Shown: in pieces, positions 1-5,782 of the stretch
Numbering within the stretch: the first letter of the stretch is position 1
Layout of the letters: every line of letters starts with the position of its first letter
NCBI GenBank assembly: GCA_030039695.1
Contig: JASHVB010000043.1
Location: 1 to 7,256 of the forward strand
Direction: 5' to 3'
Origin: Acetobacteraceae bacterium
Lineage (GTDB): Bacteria; Pseudomonadota; Alphaproteobacteria; Acetobacterales; Acetobacteraceae
Length of the DNA stretch: 7,256 bases
Position numbers and translations under genes: made by a program
Notes under the pieces: generated by a model
Seen by the model: only the letters and a program-made list of their open reading frames with translations
Database searches by the model: none
Told to the model about the DNA's origin: nothing

Positions 1-344
1 TGCCATGCGTCGCGGTCACGCAGAAACAGCAGCACGACATCCGCAGTCGGAACGATGCTGACGGCAACCCGAATGTCGCCTGCGAGATCCATGTCGATGC
101 GCCGGCGGTGCCCGTCATGCCGCACGCCCGCGATGGCGTCGAGCAACCCGGAGCATGCATGGCGTGGGAATACCGCTTCGGCGGCGGCACCCAGCAATTC
201 GTCGCGCCGGCGGTGCAATAGACGCTCGGCGCTGCAGTTTACCTGCACAAACTTGCCGTCGCGGTCGACGGCACAGAACGCGTCGTCCATGGCCTCGATC
301 GCAGCCGCGTCGATCTCCCGAAAAGGATGACTGGCAGGTTCCAT
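1..344 (-). CDS. PAS-domain sensory protein, N-terminal part (runs off the left edge)
   Basis: An open frame with no stop runs from an ATG at 344 to the left edge; 114 residues are visible. Residues about 8-110 read as a PAS sensor domain: a helix (FREIDAAAIEAMDDAF), then the typical AVDRDGKFVQVN strand-turn-strand and SAERLLHRRRDELLG, ending in VVLLFLRDRDAW, which resembles the exit strand of PAS domains that lead into a kinase, GGDEF or other output domain. The output domain lies outside the window, so the class of protein cannot be stated. No signal peptide or membrane segment is visible. The frame is also open upstream to an ATG at 443, only 13 bases after the SDR stop, which would add a basic 33-residue leader. 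I prefer 344 because codons between 443 and 345 include AGA, GTA, ACA, TCA and are unlike the GC-ending codons after 344. Neither start has a convincing ribosome site. It may be the last gene of the upstream operon. Confidence 0.7.
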   Translation of the reverse strand, partial: MEPASHPFREIDAAAIEAMDDAFCAVDRDGKFVQVNCSAERLLHRRRDELLGAAAEAVFPRHACSGLLDAIAGVRHDGHRRRIDMDLAGDIRVAVSIVPTADVVLLFLRDRDAW

Positions 345-456
345 GGGCCGATCCAGCGCCGGATTGCGTGATCCCAGTGTTACCGGACGTTTAGGCCGAC
401 GGAGCAGCAGGAGGCGCACAACTCTCCGGAAGTTGAACGCCATGAACCAATCGGGA

Positions 457-1212
457 TCAGCGCCCGCCGTCCACCTGCAGAATTTGCCCGTTCACAAATT
501 CCGCCAGATCCGAAGCGAAAAACAATACCGCATTGGCAATGTCCTGCGCCGTCCCCAGACGTCGCATCGCGATGCGCCGTACCAGCTCGCCCTGCCCCTC
601 CGGACCATAGCTGGCCCATTGCCGCTCGCTCGCCGCATTGGTGCGGATAAAGCCCGGTGCGACCGAATTGACCGTGATGTTAAACCGTCCCAGCTCGTGC
701 GCAAGTTGTCGCGTCAACCCAACCACCGCGTGCTTGGCACTGCAATAGGCCTGGATACCGGTCAGCGACGCCTGCAGCCCGGCGCCCGAGCTGATGTTGA
801 TAATGCGCCCGTTGTGTGCGCGCTTCATCGCGGGCGCAGCAGCGCGGCACAACAGGAAAGCGGCGTTGACGTTGATGTCGAAGATGACATTCCACTCCTC
901 GTCGGACACGTCTTCGAGCGGCTTGTGCTCCTGGCCGGCGACGCCCCCCGCGTCATTGACCAGCACGTCGATCGCGCTTGCCGTCTGCGCCTCGATCTGA
1001 TGGATCCATGCAGCGCCGGCCGCGCGGTCACGCAGGTCGACCACCTTGGTGATGATCCCGCCGGGCGCGGCGGTTTCCTCAAGTTCCTCCGCCAAGATGT
1101 CGGTGGCGAACACCCGCGCACCGAGATGGGCAAAGCTTTGTGCGATGGCCCGGCCGAAGCCGTGGCCGGCGCCGGTGACCGCGACGACCTTGCCATCGAA
1201 GCGCATATTCAT
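457..1212 (-). CDS. Short-chain dehydrogenase/reductase (classical SDR, FabG-like)
   Basis: A 251-residue cytoplasmic NAD(P)(H)-dependent oxidoreductase of the classical SDR family, of usual length. The cofactor motif TGAGHGFG is at residues 13-20. Asp38 at the end of the second strand suggests a preference for NAD(H). The structural NNAG motif reads NDAG (86-89). The catalytic residues are present: Asn114, Ser142, Tyr156 and Lys160 (YCSAK). The C-terminal FVNGQILQVDGG is typical of FabG-like SDRs. The substrate cannot be read from sequence; an alcohol/ketone or hydroxyacyl step is the generic expectation. The ATG overlaps the stop of the reductase gene upstream (ATGA, 4 bases) and has an AGAGGAG ribosome site at 1222-1228, nine bases upstream, so the start is well supported. 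It is the third gene of the creatininase - reductase - SDR operon, which points to a catabolic role rather than fatty-acid synthesis. Confidence 0.93.
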   Translation of the reverse strand: MNMRFDGKVVAVTGAGHGFGRAIAQSFAHLGARVFATDILAEELEETAAPGGIITKVVDLRDRAAGAAWIHQIEAQTASAIDVLVNDAGGVAGQEHKPLEDVSDEEWNVIFDINVNAAFLLCRAAAPAMKRAHNGRIINISSGAGLQASLTGIQAYCSAKHAVVGLTRQLAHELGRFNITVNSVAPGFIRTNAASERQWASYGPEGQGELVRRIAMRRLGTAQDIANAVLFFASDLAEFVNGQILQVDGGR

Positions 1213-2240
1213 GGCGCGACACTCCTCTTTGCCAACTCTAGCAAATTGTCATCGCTCATTCCCCGCGTGCCTTGCTCCGCCTCGTGGATCATCTCGACGA
1301 GGTTCCGCGTAGCGGGGCAATTGATCCCGTGGCTGGCGCCGCGTTCTGCGATCGGCTTGATCTGTACGTCCACTTCGGTGCGCCGCTTGCGCACCCACAG
1401 ATCACGCCACACGCCGGAGTGCGTCTTGGTGCTGCCACGATAGAGGTCGGCCATTGCCGCCACCGAAGCGCGCGCTGCCGCTGCACTGGCTCCAGGGCGA
1501 AACGCATCCACGTCGTACCCGTTGAAGCCACGCGGCCGCACGCCTTCGGCCTGCGCAACGCCAATCGCTTCCGCGCCGAGTTGTCGCCAAAGGTCCAACA
1601 GTTCCGGCCGCGTCAGGCAAGCGGCAATGCTTGCTTCGCCCAGCGCCTGCGCGAACAGCATGGCGCCGTAACCGAGCTTGCCCCAGAGATAGGCCCAGAT
1701 GTCAGAGCTGACGATCGCGTCGGGTTCGAAGTCGCGCATCAGCGCGTGCAGGACCTGCAGCCGAGGCGTGATGGCGCCGTCCAACTCGCCCAGCACGACG
1801 GCGCCGCGATTGCCAAACATGATTTCGCCCGATGCCATCCAGTCGGCGGCGAAATTGATAAACGCACCAATGGTGCGGGTGCGGCCGACAATGCCGGCGA
1901 TGATGTTTTCGTTCAGCCCGTTCTGCAGCGACAGAACATAGCCGTCTTCGGCCAGCAAGGGTGCCAAAGCCCGCGTGGCTTCCTCGGTATTCTGGGCCTT
2001 CACGGCGAGGAAGATGCGCGGCCACTTGCCGGACACCTCCGCCGCCAGCAGGGCCGGCGCGGTGACGGTGAACGCCTCCACGGGGCCGGTGATGCGCAGT
2101 CCGCGCGCAGGGTTTGCGATCGCCGCCACGTGATCCGGCACGACATCGACAAATGTCACGTCATGGCCGGCGCGTTTCAGCCAAGCGCCAACCGAACCGC
2201 CAATAGCGCCAGCGCCCCAGATCAGGACCGGCGCGGCCAT
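1209..2240 (-). CDS. Ketopantoate-reductase-fold NAD(P)H dehydrogenase (PanE/ApbA family), substrate uncertain
   Basis: A 343-residue protein with the two-domain fold of 2-dehydropantoate 2-reductase. The N-terminal Rossmann domain has WGAGAIGG with GxGxxG at residues 9-14, then VKAQN (Lys81) and QNG (Asn107). The C-terminal helical domain has LWGKLGYG with the catalytic Lys188, and RRTEVD with Glu289, equivalent to the active-site Glu. In E. coli PanE the Lys is followed by two substrate-binding Asn at +4 and +8; here these are Gly192 and Phe196, and the PanE SSMLQD serine region reads HSGVWRD. Cofactor binding and catalysis look intact while substrate contacts differ, so I infer a different 2-oxo or 2-hydroxy acid substrate. 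I chose the ATG at 2240: GGAGG (2248-2252) lies seven bases before it but only one base before the ATG at 2246, the other candidate. The stop of the creatininase gene and this start form TGATG. Its own stop overlaps the SDR start by four bases. Confidence 0.88.
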   Translation of the reverse strand: MAAPVLIWGAGAIGGSVGAWLKRAGHDVTFVDVVPDHVAAIANPARGLRITGPVEAFTVTAPALLAAEVSGKWPRIFLAVKAQNTEEATRALAPLLAEDGYVLSLQNGLNENIIAGIVGRTRTIGAFINFAADWMASGEIMFGNRGAVVLGELDGAITPRLQVLHALMRDFEPDAIVSSDIWAYLWGKLGYGAMLFAQALGEASIAACLTRPELLDLWRQLGAEAIGVAQAEGVRPRGFNGYDVDAFRPGASAAAARASVAAMADLYRGSTKTHSGVWRDLWVRKRRTEVDVQIKPIAERGASHGINCPATRNLVEMIHEAEQGTRGMSDDNLLELAKRSVAP

Positions 2241-2935
2241 CACCATTCCTCCAGCAGCGCGCGCGTCTCCTGCACTGCGACGTCCCAGATCTCCATCATT
2301 TCCGAATCATCACGCTGATAACGGCCAGCGAAGTTGCCGTCATCGAGCATCAGACGAACCTCGAACGGCGGCAGCGCGTGCAGGCGATCAACGTCGACCG
2401 GTGCCTTGGCGCCCTCTTCGGGTAGGCGGCGTGGCAGGCGGGTCCAGGGGAAATTCTCCATCCAGCTTGCATGGCCCGAGACCGGATCGATGCGCCGCAC
2501 CGCCGCCGAGGTCAGCGGCGCGCGCCACCAGTCATGTACCCGCACCCGTGCATCCGGGTTGTCCATCATCCATTCCTCTGCCTGCGACAGCGCCGGCCGA
2601 TTGCCGCCATGGCCGTTGACGATCAGCACGCGGCGGAAACCAGTGAGCTTCAGGCTGTCCAATACGTCGCGCAGAACCGCGGCGAATGTCGCCACCCGCA
2701 GCGTGACGGTGCCCGGAAAGCTGGTGAAGTACGGGGTCAGACCATAGGACAGCACGGGAAATACCGGCACGCCGAGCGGCTCGGCAGCTTCCACAGCGAC
2801 ACGGTCCGCCAGGATCGCATCGGTCGCCAGTGACAGGCCGGCGTGTTGTTCGGTGCTGCCGATCGGCAGGACACAGCGGTCGTCGCGGCGGATCCAGTCT
2901 TCCACCATGCGCCAGTCCATTTCCGCGATCCGCAT
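2240..2935 (-). CDS. Creatininase-family metal-dependent amidohydrolase
   Basis: A 231-residue cytoplasmic protein of the creatininase family, which also contains ArfB and MftE; members hydrolyse C-N bonds of cyclic or formyl amides, or peptides, with a two-metal site. Metal ligands are visible: Glu29 and His31 in PIGSTEQH, Asp39 in LATD, His109 in NGHGGN, and His155/Glu160 in GHASWMEN, matching the family HAGxxET region. The first motif is a residue shorter than the usual GSxEQHGPHLPLxTD and lacks its second His, so this belongs to a side branch with SWMENFPWTR rather than being true creatininase. The substrate is not readable. I chose the ATG at 2935, which begins MRIAEMDW and has GGGGG about five bases upstream. 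The ATG at 2947 would add four residues and has no ribosome site. It is the first gene of a coupled operon with the reductase and SDR; no convincing promoter was found in the 186-base spacer upstream. Confidence 0.9.
   Translation of the reverse strand: MRIAEMDWRMVEDWIRRDDRCVLPIGSTEQHAGLSLATDAILADRVAVEAAEPLGVPVFPVLSYGLTPYFTSFPGTVTLRVATFAAVLRDVLDSLKLTGFRRVLIVNGHGGNRPALSQAEEWMMDNPDARVRVHDWWRAPLTSAAVRRIDPVSGHASWMENFPWTRLPRRLPEEGAKAPVDVDRLHALPPFEVRLMLDDGNFAGRYQRDDSEMMEIWDVAVQETRALLEEW
2248..2252 (-). promoter_or_regulatory. Shine-Dalgarno site that decides the reductase start
   Basis: GGAGG on the minus strand, inside the last codons of the creatininase gene. The distance is seven bases to the ATG at 2240 and one base to the ATG at 2246, so translation most likely begins at 2240, within a TGATG stop/start overlap. 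Confidence 0.7.
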
Positions 2936-3133
2936 TCCGTCCCCCATTGCGCAAACAATGCGGAAGGCTGCGGATAGATGTGGCGCGCGTCAACGTACAC
3001 CACTCCCGCAGAGCGGCACCGGTCGCGGCGCAACGCGACGTGGGTGCGGCGCGGAACGCAGGGAGTTATCGTGCGGTCCGCGCCTTCACCCTCACCGCGT
3101 CTGGGCCGCTACCGCTGTGCAGGCAAGGTTTGT

Positions 3134-3496
3134 TCAGTCGTTCGCGGCGGTCGGCTTCACCACGTGGGTGATCGTGTCGCGCAAAACGGTCACCCGAATA
3201 TTCGGCGCGATCTCGACTTCGATCTCGTTCGACGGCACCTGCTTGCCGTTCTTGTCCTGCACCATTGGCACGCGCTGCACGGTCCCCAGGATGCCGCCGC
3301 CGGTCACCACGCGGTCGCCGCGCTTCACCGCGGCGATCATGGCACGCGTTTCCTTCTGCTTCTGCTGCTGTGGGCGGATCAGCAAGAAATAGAAGACCGC
3401 GAAGATCAACACCAATGGCAGGAACGACGTGGCGCTGCCCAGCATGCCCGACGCGTCCTGCGCGTAGGCCGGAGAGATCAGGGCAAACGGGTTCAT
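3134..3496 (-). CDS. yajC: Preprotein translocase accessory subunit YajC
   Basis: A 120-residue single-pass inner-membrane protein that associates with the SecDF part of the Sec translocon. The visible layout is standard: a short N-terminal periplasmic part (MNPFALISPAYAQDAS), one membrane helix at about residues 24-41 (TSFLPLVLIFAVFYFLLI), the hallmark RPQQQKQKE just after it, then the small conserved domain with VKRGDRVVTGGGILGTV, KQVPSNEIEVEIAPNIRVTVLRDTI and a short polar tail. Length is normal. The ATG at 3496 has AAGGA and AGGAC upstream. yajC normally precedes secD and secF; here the next minus-strand gene, after 186 non-coding bases, is the creatininase homologue, so secDF must be elsewhere or displaced. 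It is divergent from the DUF815 ATPase gene with an 82-base gap. Confidence 0.96.
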   Translation of the reverse strand: MNPFALISPAYAQDASGMLGSATSFLPLVLIFAVFYFLLIRPQQQKQKETRAMIAAVKRGDRVVTGGGILGTVQRVPMVQDKNGKQVPSNEIEVEIAPNIRVTVLRDTITHVVKPTAAND

Positions 3497-3528
3497 GGGG
3501 TCCTGGTCCTTGCGGTGAACGGGGCGGG

Positions 3529-3556
3529 ACCATACTTTCCGCCCCCCTTACGTCAA
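3529..3556 (-). promoter_or_regulatory. Probable sigma-70 type promoter of yajC
   Basis: On the minus strand, TTGACG (3551-3556) is followed after 16 bases by TATGGT (3529-3534), a reasonable housekeeping promoter. Initiation near 3522 would give a leader of roughly 25 bases before the yajC ATG. The weaker plus-strand pair TTGCGG (3510-3515) and TACTTT (3533-3538), spaced 17 bases, could drive the DUF815 gene and would overlap this promoter, so the two transcripts may compete. Called from sequence resemblance only. Confidence 0.4.
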
Positions 3557-3578
3557 GCTCCTCCGGAACTTCCCGCCA

Positions 3579-4430
3579 ATGGACCAACGCCTGATCGAAG
3601 TTGCCACACGCATCGCCGAGGCATTGGAGCGTCTTGCCCCGCCAGCGGCGCCCGCCGTCGCCCTGGAGGCGGCGGAGGCGTTCGTGTGGCATCCGTCGCC
3701 GCCGCATCTCACGCCGGTTGCGAAGGTGTCGCGCGTCGAAATCTCCCTGCTGCAGGGCGTCGAGCGCCAAAAGCAGATCCTGCTGGATAACACGCTGCGT
3801 TTCGCGCGCGGCCTGCCGGCCAACAACGCGATGCTCTGGGGCGCGCGCGGCATGGGCAAGTCGTCGCTGGTCAAGGCGGTGCACGCGGTCGCCAACACCC
3901 AGCTTGGCAATGTGCTGGCACTGGTGGAGATCCACCGCGAGGACGTCCGCTCGCTGCCTGATCTCCTGAACGTGCTGCGCGCGCACTCACGCCGCTGCCT
4001 GATCCTGTGTGACGACCTGTCGTTCGAACGCGAGGATTCCGACTACAAGGCGCTGAAATCGGTGCTGGAAGGCGGCATCGAAGGCCGCCCGGAAAACGTG
4101 TTGTTCTATGCCACGTCGAACCGCCGCCATCTGATGCCGCGGGACATGATCGAGAACGAACGTGCGACGGCCATCAATCCGTCGGAAGCAACGGAAGAAA
4201 AAGTGTCGCTATCGGACCGCTTCGGCCTGTGGCTCGGATTTCATAACTGCGACCAGGATACTTTCTTTGCCATGATCGATGGCTACGCCGCAGCGATGCA
4301 CCTGCCGATCGACACCGAGGCGCTCCATGCTGCCGCTGTGGAGTGGTCGGTGACGCGCGGGGCTCGGTCCGGCCGTGTGGCGTGGCAGTTCATCCAGGAC
4401 ATGGCAGGCAAACTCGGCGTGAAGTGCTAA
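3579..4430 (+). CDS. DUF815 family AAA-type ATPase
   Basis: A 283-residue cytoplasmic P-loop ATPase of the DUF815 family, a full-length match in layout. Residues 1-50 are a helical, Ala/Pro-rich leader. Then come LLQGVERQKQILLDNT, the Walker A motif GARGMGKSS at 88-96, Walker B LILCDDL at 141-147 (Asp145/Asp146), a sensor-1 type YATSNRRHLMPR with Asn181, LSDRFGLWLGF around Arg214 and GARSGRVAWQF near the C-terminus, with Arg263/Arg266 as likely sensor-2 residues. The family's cellular role is poorly known; ATP-driven remodelling is the general expectation. The ATG at 3579 has only a weak GGAA ten bases upstream. The gene diverges from yajC across 82 bases, an arrangement I recall from other alphaproteobacteria, and is followed 36 bases later by the DUF4282 gene. 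A long antisense frame over it is a shadow. Confidence 0.92.
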   Translation: MDQRLIEVATRIAEALERLAPPAAPAVALEAAEAFVWHPSPPHLTPVAKVSRVEISLLQGVERQKQILLDNTLRFARGLPANNAMLWGARGMGKSSLVKAVHAVANTQLGNVLALVEIHREDVRSLPDLLNVLRAHSRRCLILCDDLSFEREDSDYKALKSVLEGGIEGRPENVLFYATSNRRHLMPRDMIENERATAINPSEATEEKVSLSDRFGLWLGFHNCDQDTFFAMIDGYAAAMHLPIDTEALHAAAVEWSVTRGARSGRVAWQFIQDMAGKLGVKC

Positions 4431-4452
4431 GATTGCTCCGGGTTTACGAAAC

Positions 4453-4460
4453 AGGGGGAG
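4453..4460 (+). promoter_or_regulatory. Strong ribosome binding site of the DUF4282 gene
   Basis: AGGGGGAG lies six bases before the ATG at 4467. It is the clearest ribosome site on the plus strand in this window and supports the small membrane protein as a real, well-translated gene. Confidence 0.65.
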
Positions 4461-4466
4461 CCTGTC

Positions 4467-4736
4467 ATGTCCGACTTTCTGTCCTTCGACGATTTCATCA
4501 CGCCCCGCATCATCCGGGTCGTGTTCGTGCTCGGCCTGTTGCTGATTGCACTGGTCACGCTGGTGCGCGTGGTATTCGGCATCTGGACGCTCCGGATCTT
4601 TGGCGGCGTGATCGTTCCGCTGATCGGCATGTGTGCGTTCGCACTGCTGTGGCGCGTCTACTGCGAGCTGATCCTCGTGTTTTTCGACATGCGCGACAAG
4701 TTGACGACGATCGCCGACCGCACGACGACACCGTGA
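4467..4736 (+). CDS. Small two-helix membrane protein, DUF4282
   Basis: An 89-residue inner-membrane protein. The N-terminus MSDFLSFDDFITPRIIR followed by two hydrophobic segments, about residues 18-40 (VVFVLGLLLIALVTLVRVVFGIW) and 44-71, is the DUF4282 pattern. A charged C-terminal tail (FFDMRDKLTTIADR) follows. The function of this domain is not known. The start is firm, with AGGGGGAG six bases upstream. It lies 36 bases after the DUF815 gene on the same strand, with no terminator between, so co-transcription is likely. Downstream is a convergent gap with a palindromic element. Confidence 0.85.
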   Translation: MSDFLSFDDFITPRIIRVVFVLGLLLIALVTLVRVVFGIWTLRIFGGVIVPLIGMCAFALLWRVYCELILVFFDMRDKLTTIADRTTTP

Positions 4737-4755
4737 TTTGTCGTCGTCGAGCCGG

Positions 4756-4825
4756 CCATCATCGTCCCAGGCGAGAGCCGGGACCATGGCTGCATGGGTC
4801 CCGGCTGCCACCGCGATGACGATGG
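4756..4825. repeat. REP-like palindromic element in the convergent gap
   Basis: A core inverted repeat has two perfect 10-base arms, AGCCGGGACC at 4776-4785 and GGTCCCGGCT at 4797-4806, around an 11-base loop that itself holds ATG/CAT. Outside it, CCATCATCGTCCC (4756-4768) is imperfectly mirrored by CGATGACGATGG (4814-4825). This resembles the short intergenic palindromes scattered through many alphaproteobacterial genomes. It sits between the ends of two convergent transcription units and could end transcription or protect 3' ends from both sides, although no T-tract follows either arm. A second small hairpin, GGTTCG (4833-4838) with CGAACC (4847-4852), lies beside it. Confidence 0.65.
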
Positions 4826-4893
4826 GGGACGCGGTTCGTCCACGGGCGAACCAGCAGATCGGCCGGTAAGCACGCCAGACGACGCAGACGCGT

Positions 4894-5193
4894 CTATTGC
4901 ATCGGCAGACTTACGGTGAAGCCGGGCGTCTGCATGAGCTTACGGTCCACTGGCGGTGCGTAGGCGGAGCCGGGAATAGAGGCCAAGCCACCGTCATGTT
5001 CCTGCAGCGTGAAAATCCGCAAGTTGAACTCGGTGGTCCGCGTGCCAGGGTCCGACGGCAGCAGACTGGCATCGGGCACCGGGGCAGCTTCTCCGGCCGG
5101 GGCGTGCTTGGGCGGCGTTGGCGGTAGCGGCAAGGACGACCTCGCCGCCCCCACCACGAGCCCGGCCAGCAGAATTGCGGCAAGTCGGATCAT
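4894..5193 (-). CDS. Small secreted protein of unknown function
   Basis: A 99-residue protein I do not recognise. The first 19 or so residues (MIRLAAILLAGLVVGAARS) form a good signal peptide: a positive start, a hydrophobic core and an Ala-rich cleavage region. There is no Cys, so it is neither a lipoprotein nor disulfide-bonded. The mature part begins with a Pro/Ala-rich, probably flexible stretch (residues 20-50) and ends in a more structured-looking segment (FNLRIFTLQEHDGG, then RKLMQTPGFTVSLPMQ) that could form strands. It should be periplasmic or secreted. The start overlaps the NUDIX stop (ATGA, four bases), which argues that it is a real, coupled gene and the last of the glycosidase - NUDIX - secreted protein unit. 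The stop codon lies within a 10-base palindrome (4886-4895). Confidence 0.7.
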   Translation of the reverse strand: MIRLAAILLAGLVVGAARSSLPLPPTPPKHAPAGEAAPVPDASLLPSDPGTRTTEFNLRIFTLQEHDGGLASIPGSAYAPPVDRKLMQTPGFTVSLPMQ

Positions 5194-5750
5194 AGGCCAT
5201 CGGCCCGCGAATGATCAGCCATGCGCCGGGTGCCGCGCCGGTCGTCGGGCGGATTGCCGATCGGCGCGCCAAGCGGGCCGCCGCCGGCATGCCGCCACGC
5301 GTCGAGCGCCCAGCGGACCGACGGGAAGGCGATGTCGTCCCACGGGATCGAGTCCCAAGGGAACAAGCCGACCTCCAGGCTCTCCGGTCCCGGCGCGAAG
5401 CGCGGTGCATCGGCGAACCGGGCCCGGAAGATGACCTGCACCTGACCGATGCGGGCGATGGAGAACACCGCCAGGATGCCATCCAATGCGATCTCCGCCT
5501 GGGCTTCTTCCAGGGCCTCACGCATGGCGCCTTCCTCGATGGTCTCGTCGAGCTCGAGGTAGCCCGCTGGCAGGGTCCAGTAACCAAGCCGCGGCTCGAT
5601 GGCGCGGCGGCACATCAACACCGCGCCGGCCGCGACGACAACGGAGCCAACCACAACCTTCGGGTTTTCGTAGGCAATGTAGCCGCAATCGGCGCAGACC
5701 ATGCGCTCGCGATGGTCGCCTTCCGGAATGCGGCGGACGAATCCGACCAT
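5190..5750 (-). CDS. NUDIX hydrolase with partial zinc ribbon
   Basis: A 186-residue cytoplasmic NUDIX pyrophosphohydrolase. RRIPEGDHRERMVCADCG with Cys19/Cys22, then YENPKVVVGS, CRRAIEPRLGYWTLPAG and IGQVQVIFRARF match the group that includes plant NUDX23 (ADP-ribose/FAD pyrophosphatase), so a nucleotide-sugar or dinucleotide substrate is likely; this is inference from resemblance. The NUDIX box runs from Gly63 (GYLELDE) to REALEEAQ: Arg77, Glu78, Glu81 and Glu82 are present, but the conserved Gly of the GU ending is Gln84. Only one CxxC pair is present where relatives often have two, so zinc binding is doubtful. A Pro/Arg-rich tail (about 151-186) looks disordered. I chose the ATG at 5750; a TTG at 5786, overlapping the glycosidase stop (TTGA), would add 12 residues, and neither has a clear ribosome site. 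Its stop overlaps the next gene's ATG. Confidence 0.88.
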   Translation of the reverse strand: MVGFVRRIPEGDHRERMVCADCGYIAYENPKVVVGSVVVAAGAVLMCRRAIEPRLGYWTLPAGYLELDETIEEGAMREALEEAQAEIALDGILAVFSIARIGQVQVIFRARFADAPRFAPGPESLEVGLFPWDSIPWDDIAFPSVRWALDAWRHAGGGPLGAPIGNPPDDRRGTRRMADHSRADGL

Positions 5751-5782
5751 GTGGATAACTTTGGACGCCCGGCTTGGCGGGA

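Noticed and set aside
1209..2240. Calling the reductase panE of pantothenate synthesis
   Set aside because: Substrate-contacting Asn and Ser residues are replaced and the operon context is not pantothenate synthesis.
343..2318. Two long plus-strand open frames (343-1443 and 1272-2318) opposite the reductase and SDR genes
   Set aside because: They are antisense to well-supported genes, have His/Arg/Ala-rich compositions without any recognisable domain, and are typical shadows in GC-rich DNA.
3022..3039. Perfect 6-base hairpin (GTCGCG/CGCGAC) in the spacer after yajC as a terminator
   Set aside because: Short for this GC content and with no T-tract on either strand; likely chance.
2948..3133. 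Possible promoter TTGACG in the spacer upstream of the creatininase gene
   Set aside because: No acceptable -10 hexamer lies 16-18 bases downstream.
3066..3986. 306-residue minus-strand frame over the DUF815 gene
   Set aside because: Antisense to a clear Walker A/B ATPase and overlapping all of yajC; its Arg/His/Gln-rich sequence shows no domain.
4209..4811. 200-residue minus-strand frame over the end of DUF815 and DUF4282
   Set aside because: His/Asp/Gln-rich translation with no motif, antisense to two supported genes and running through the palindromic element.
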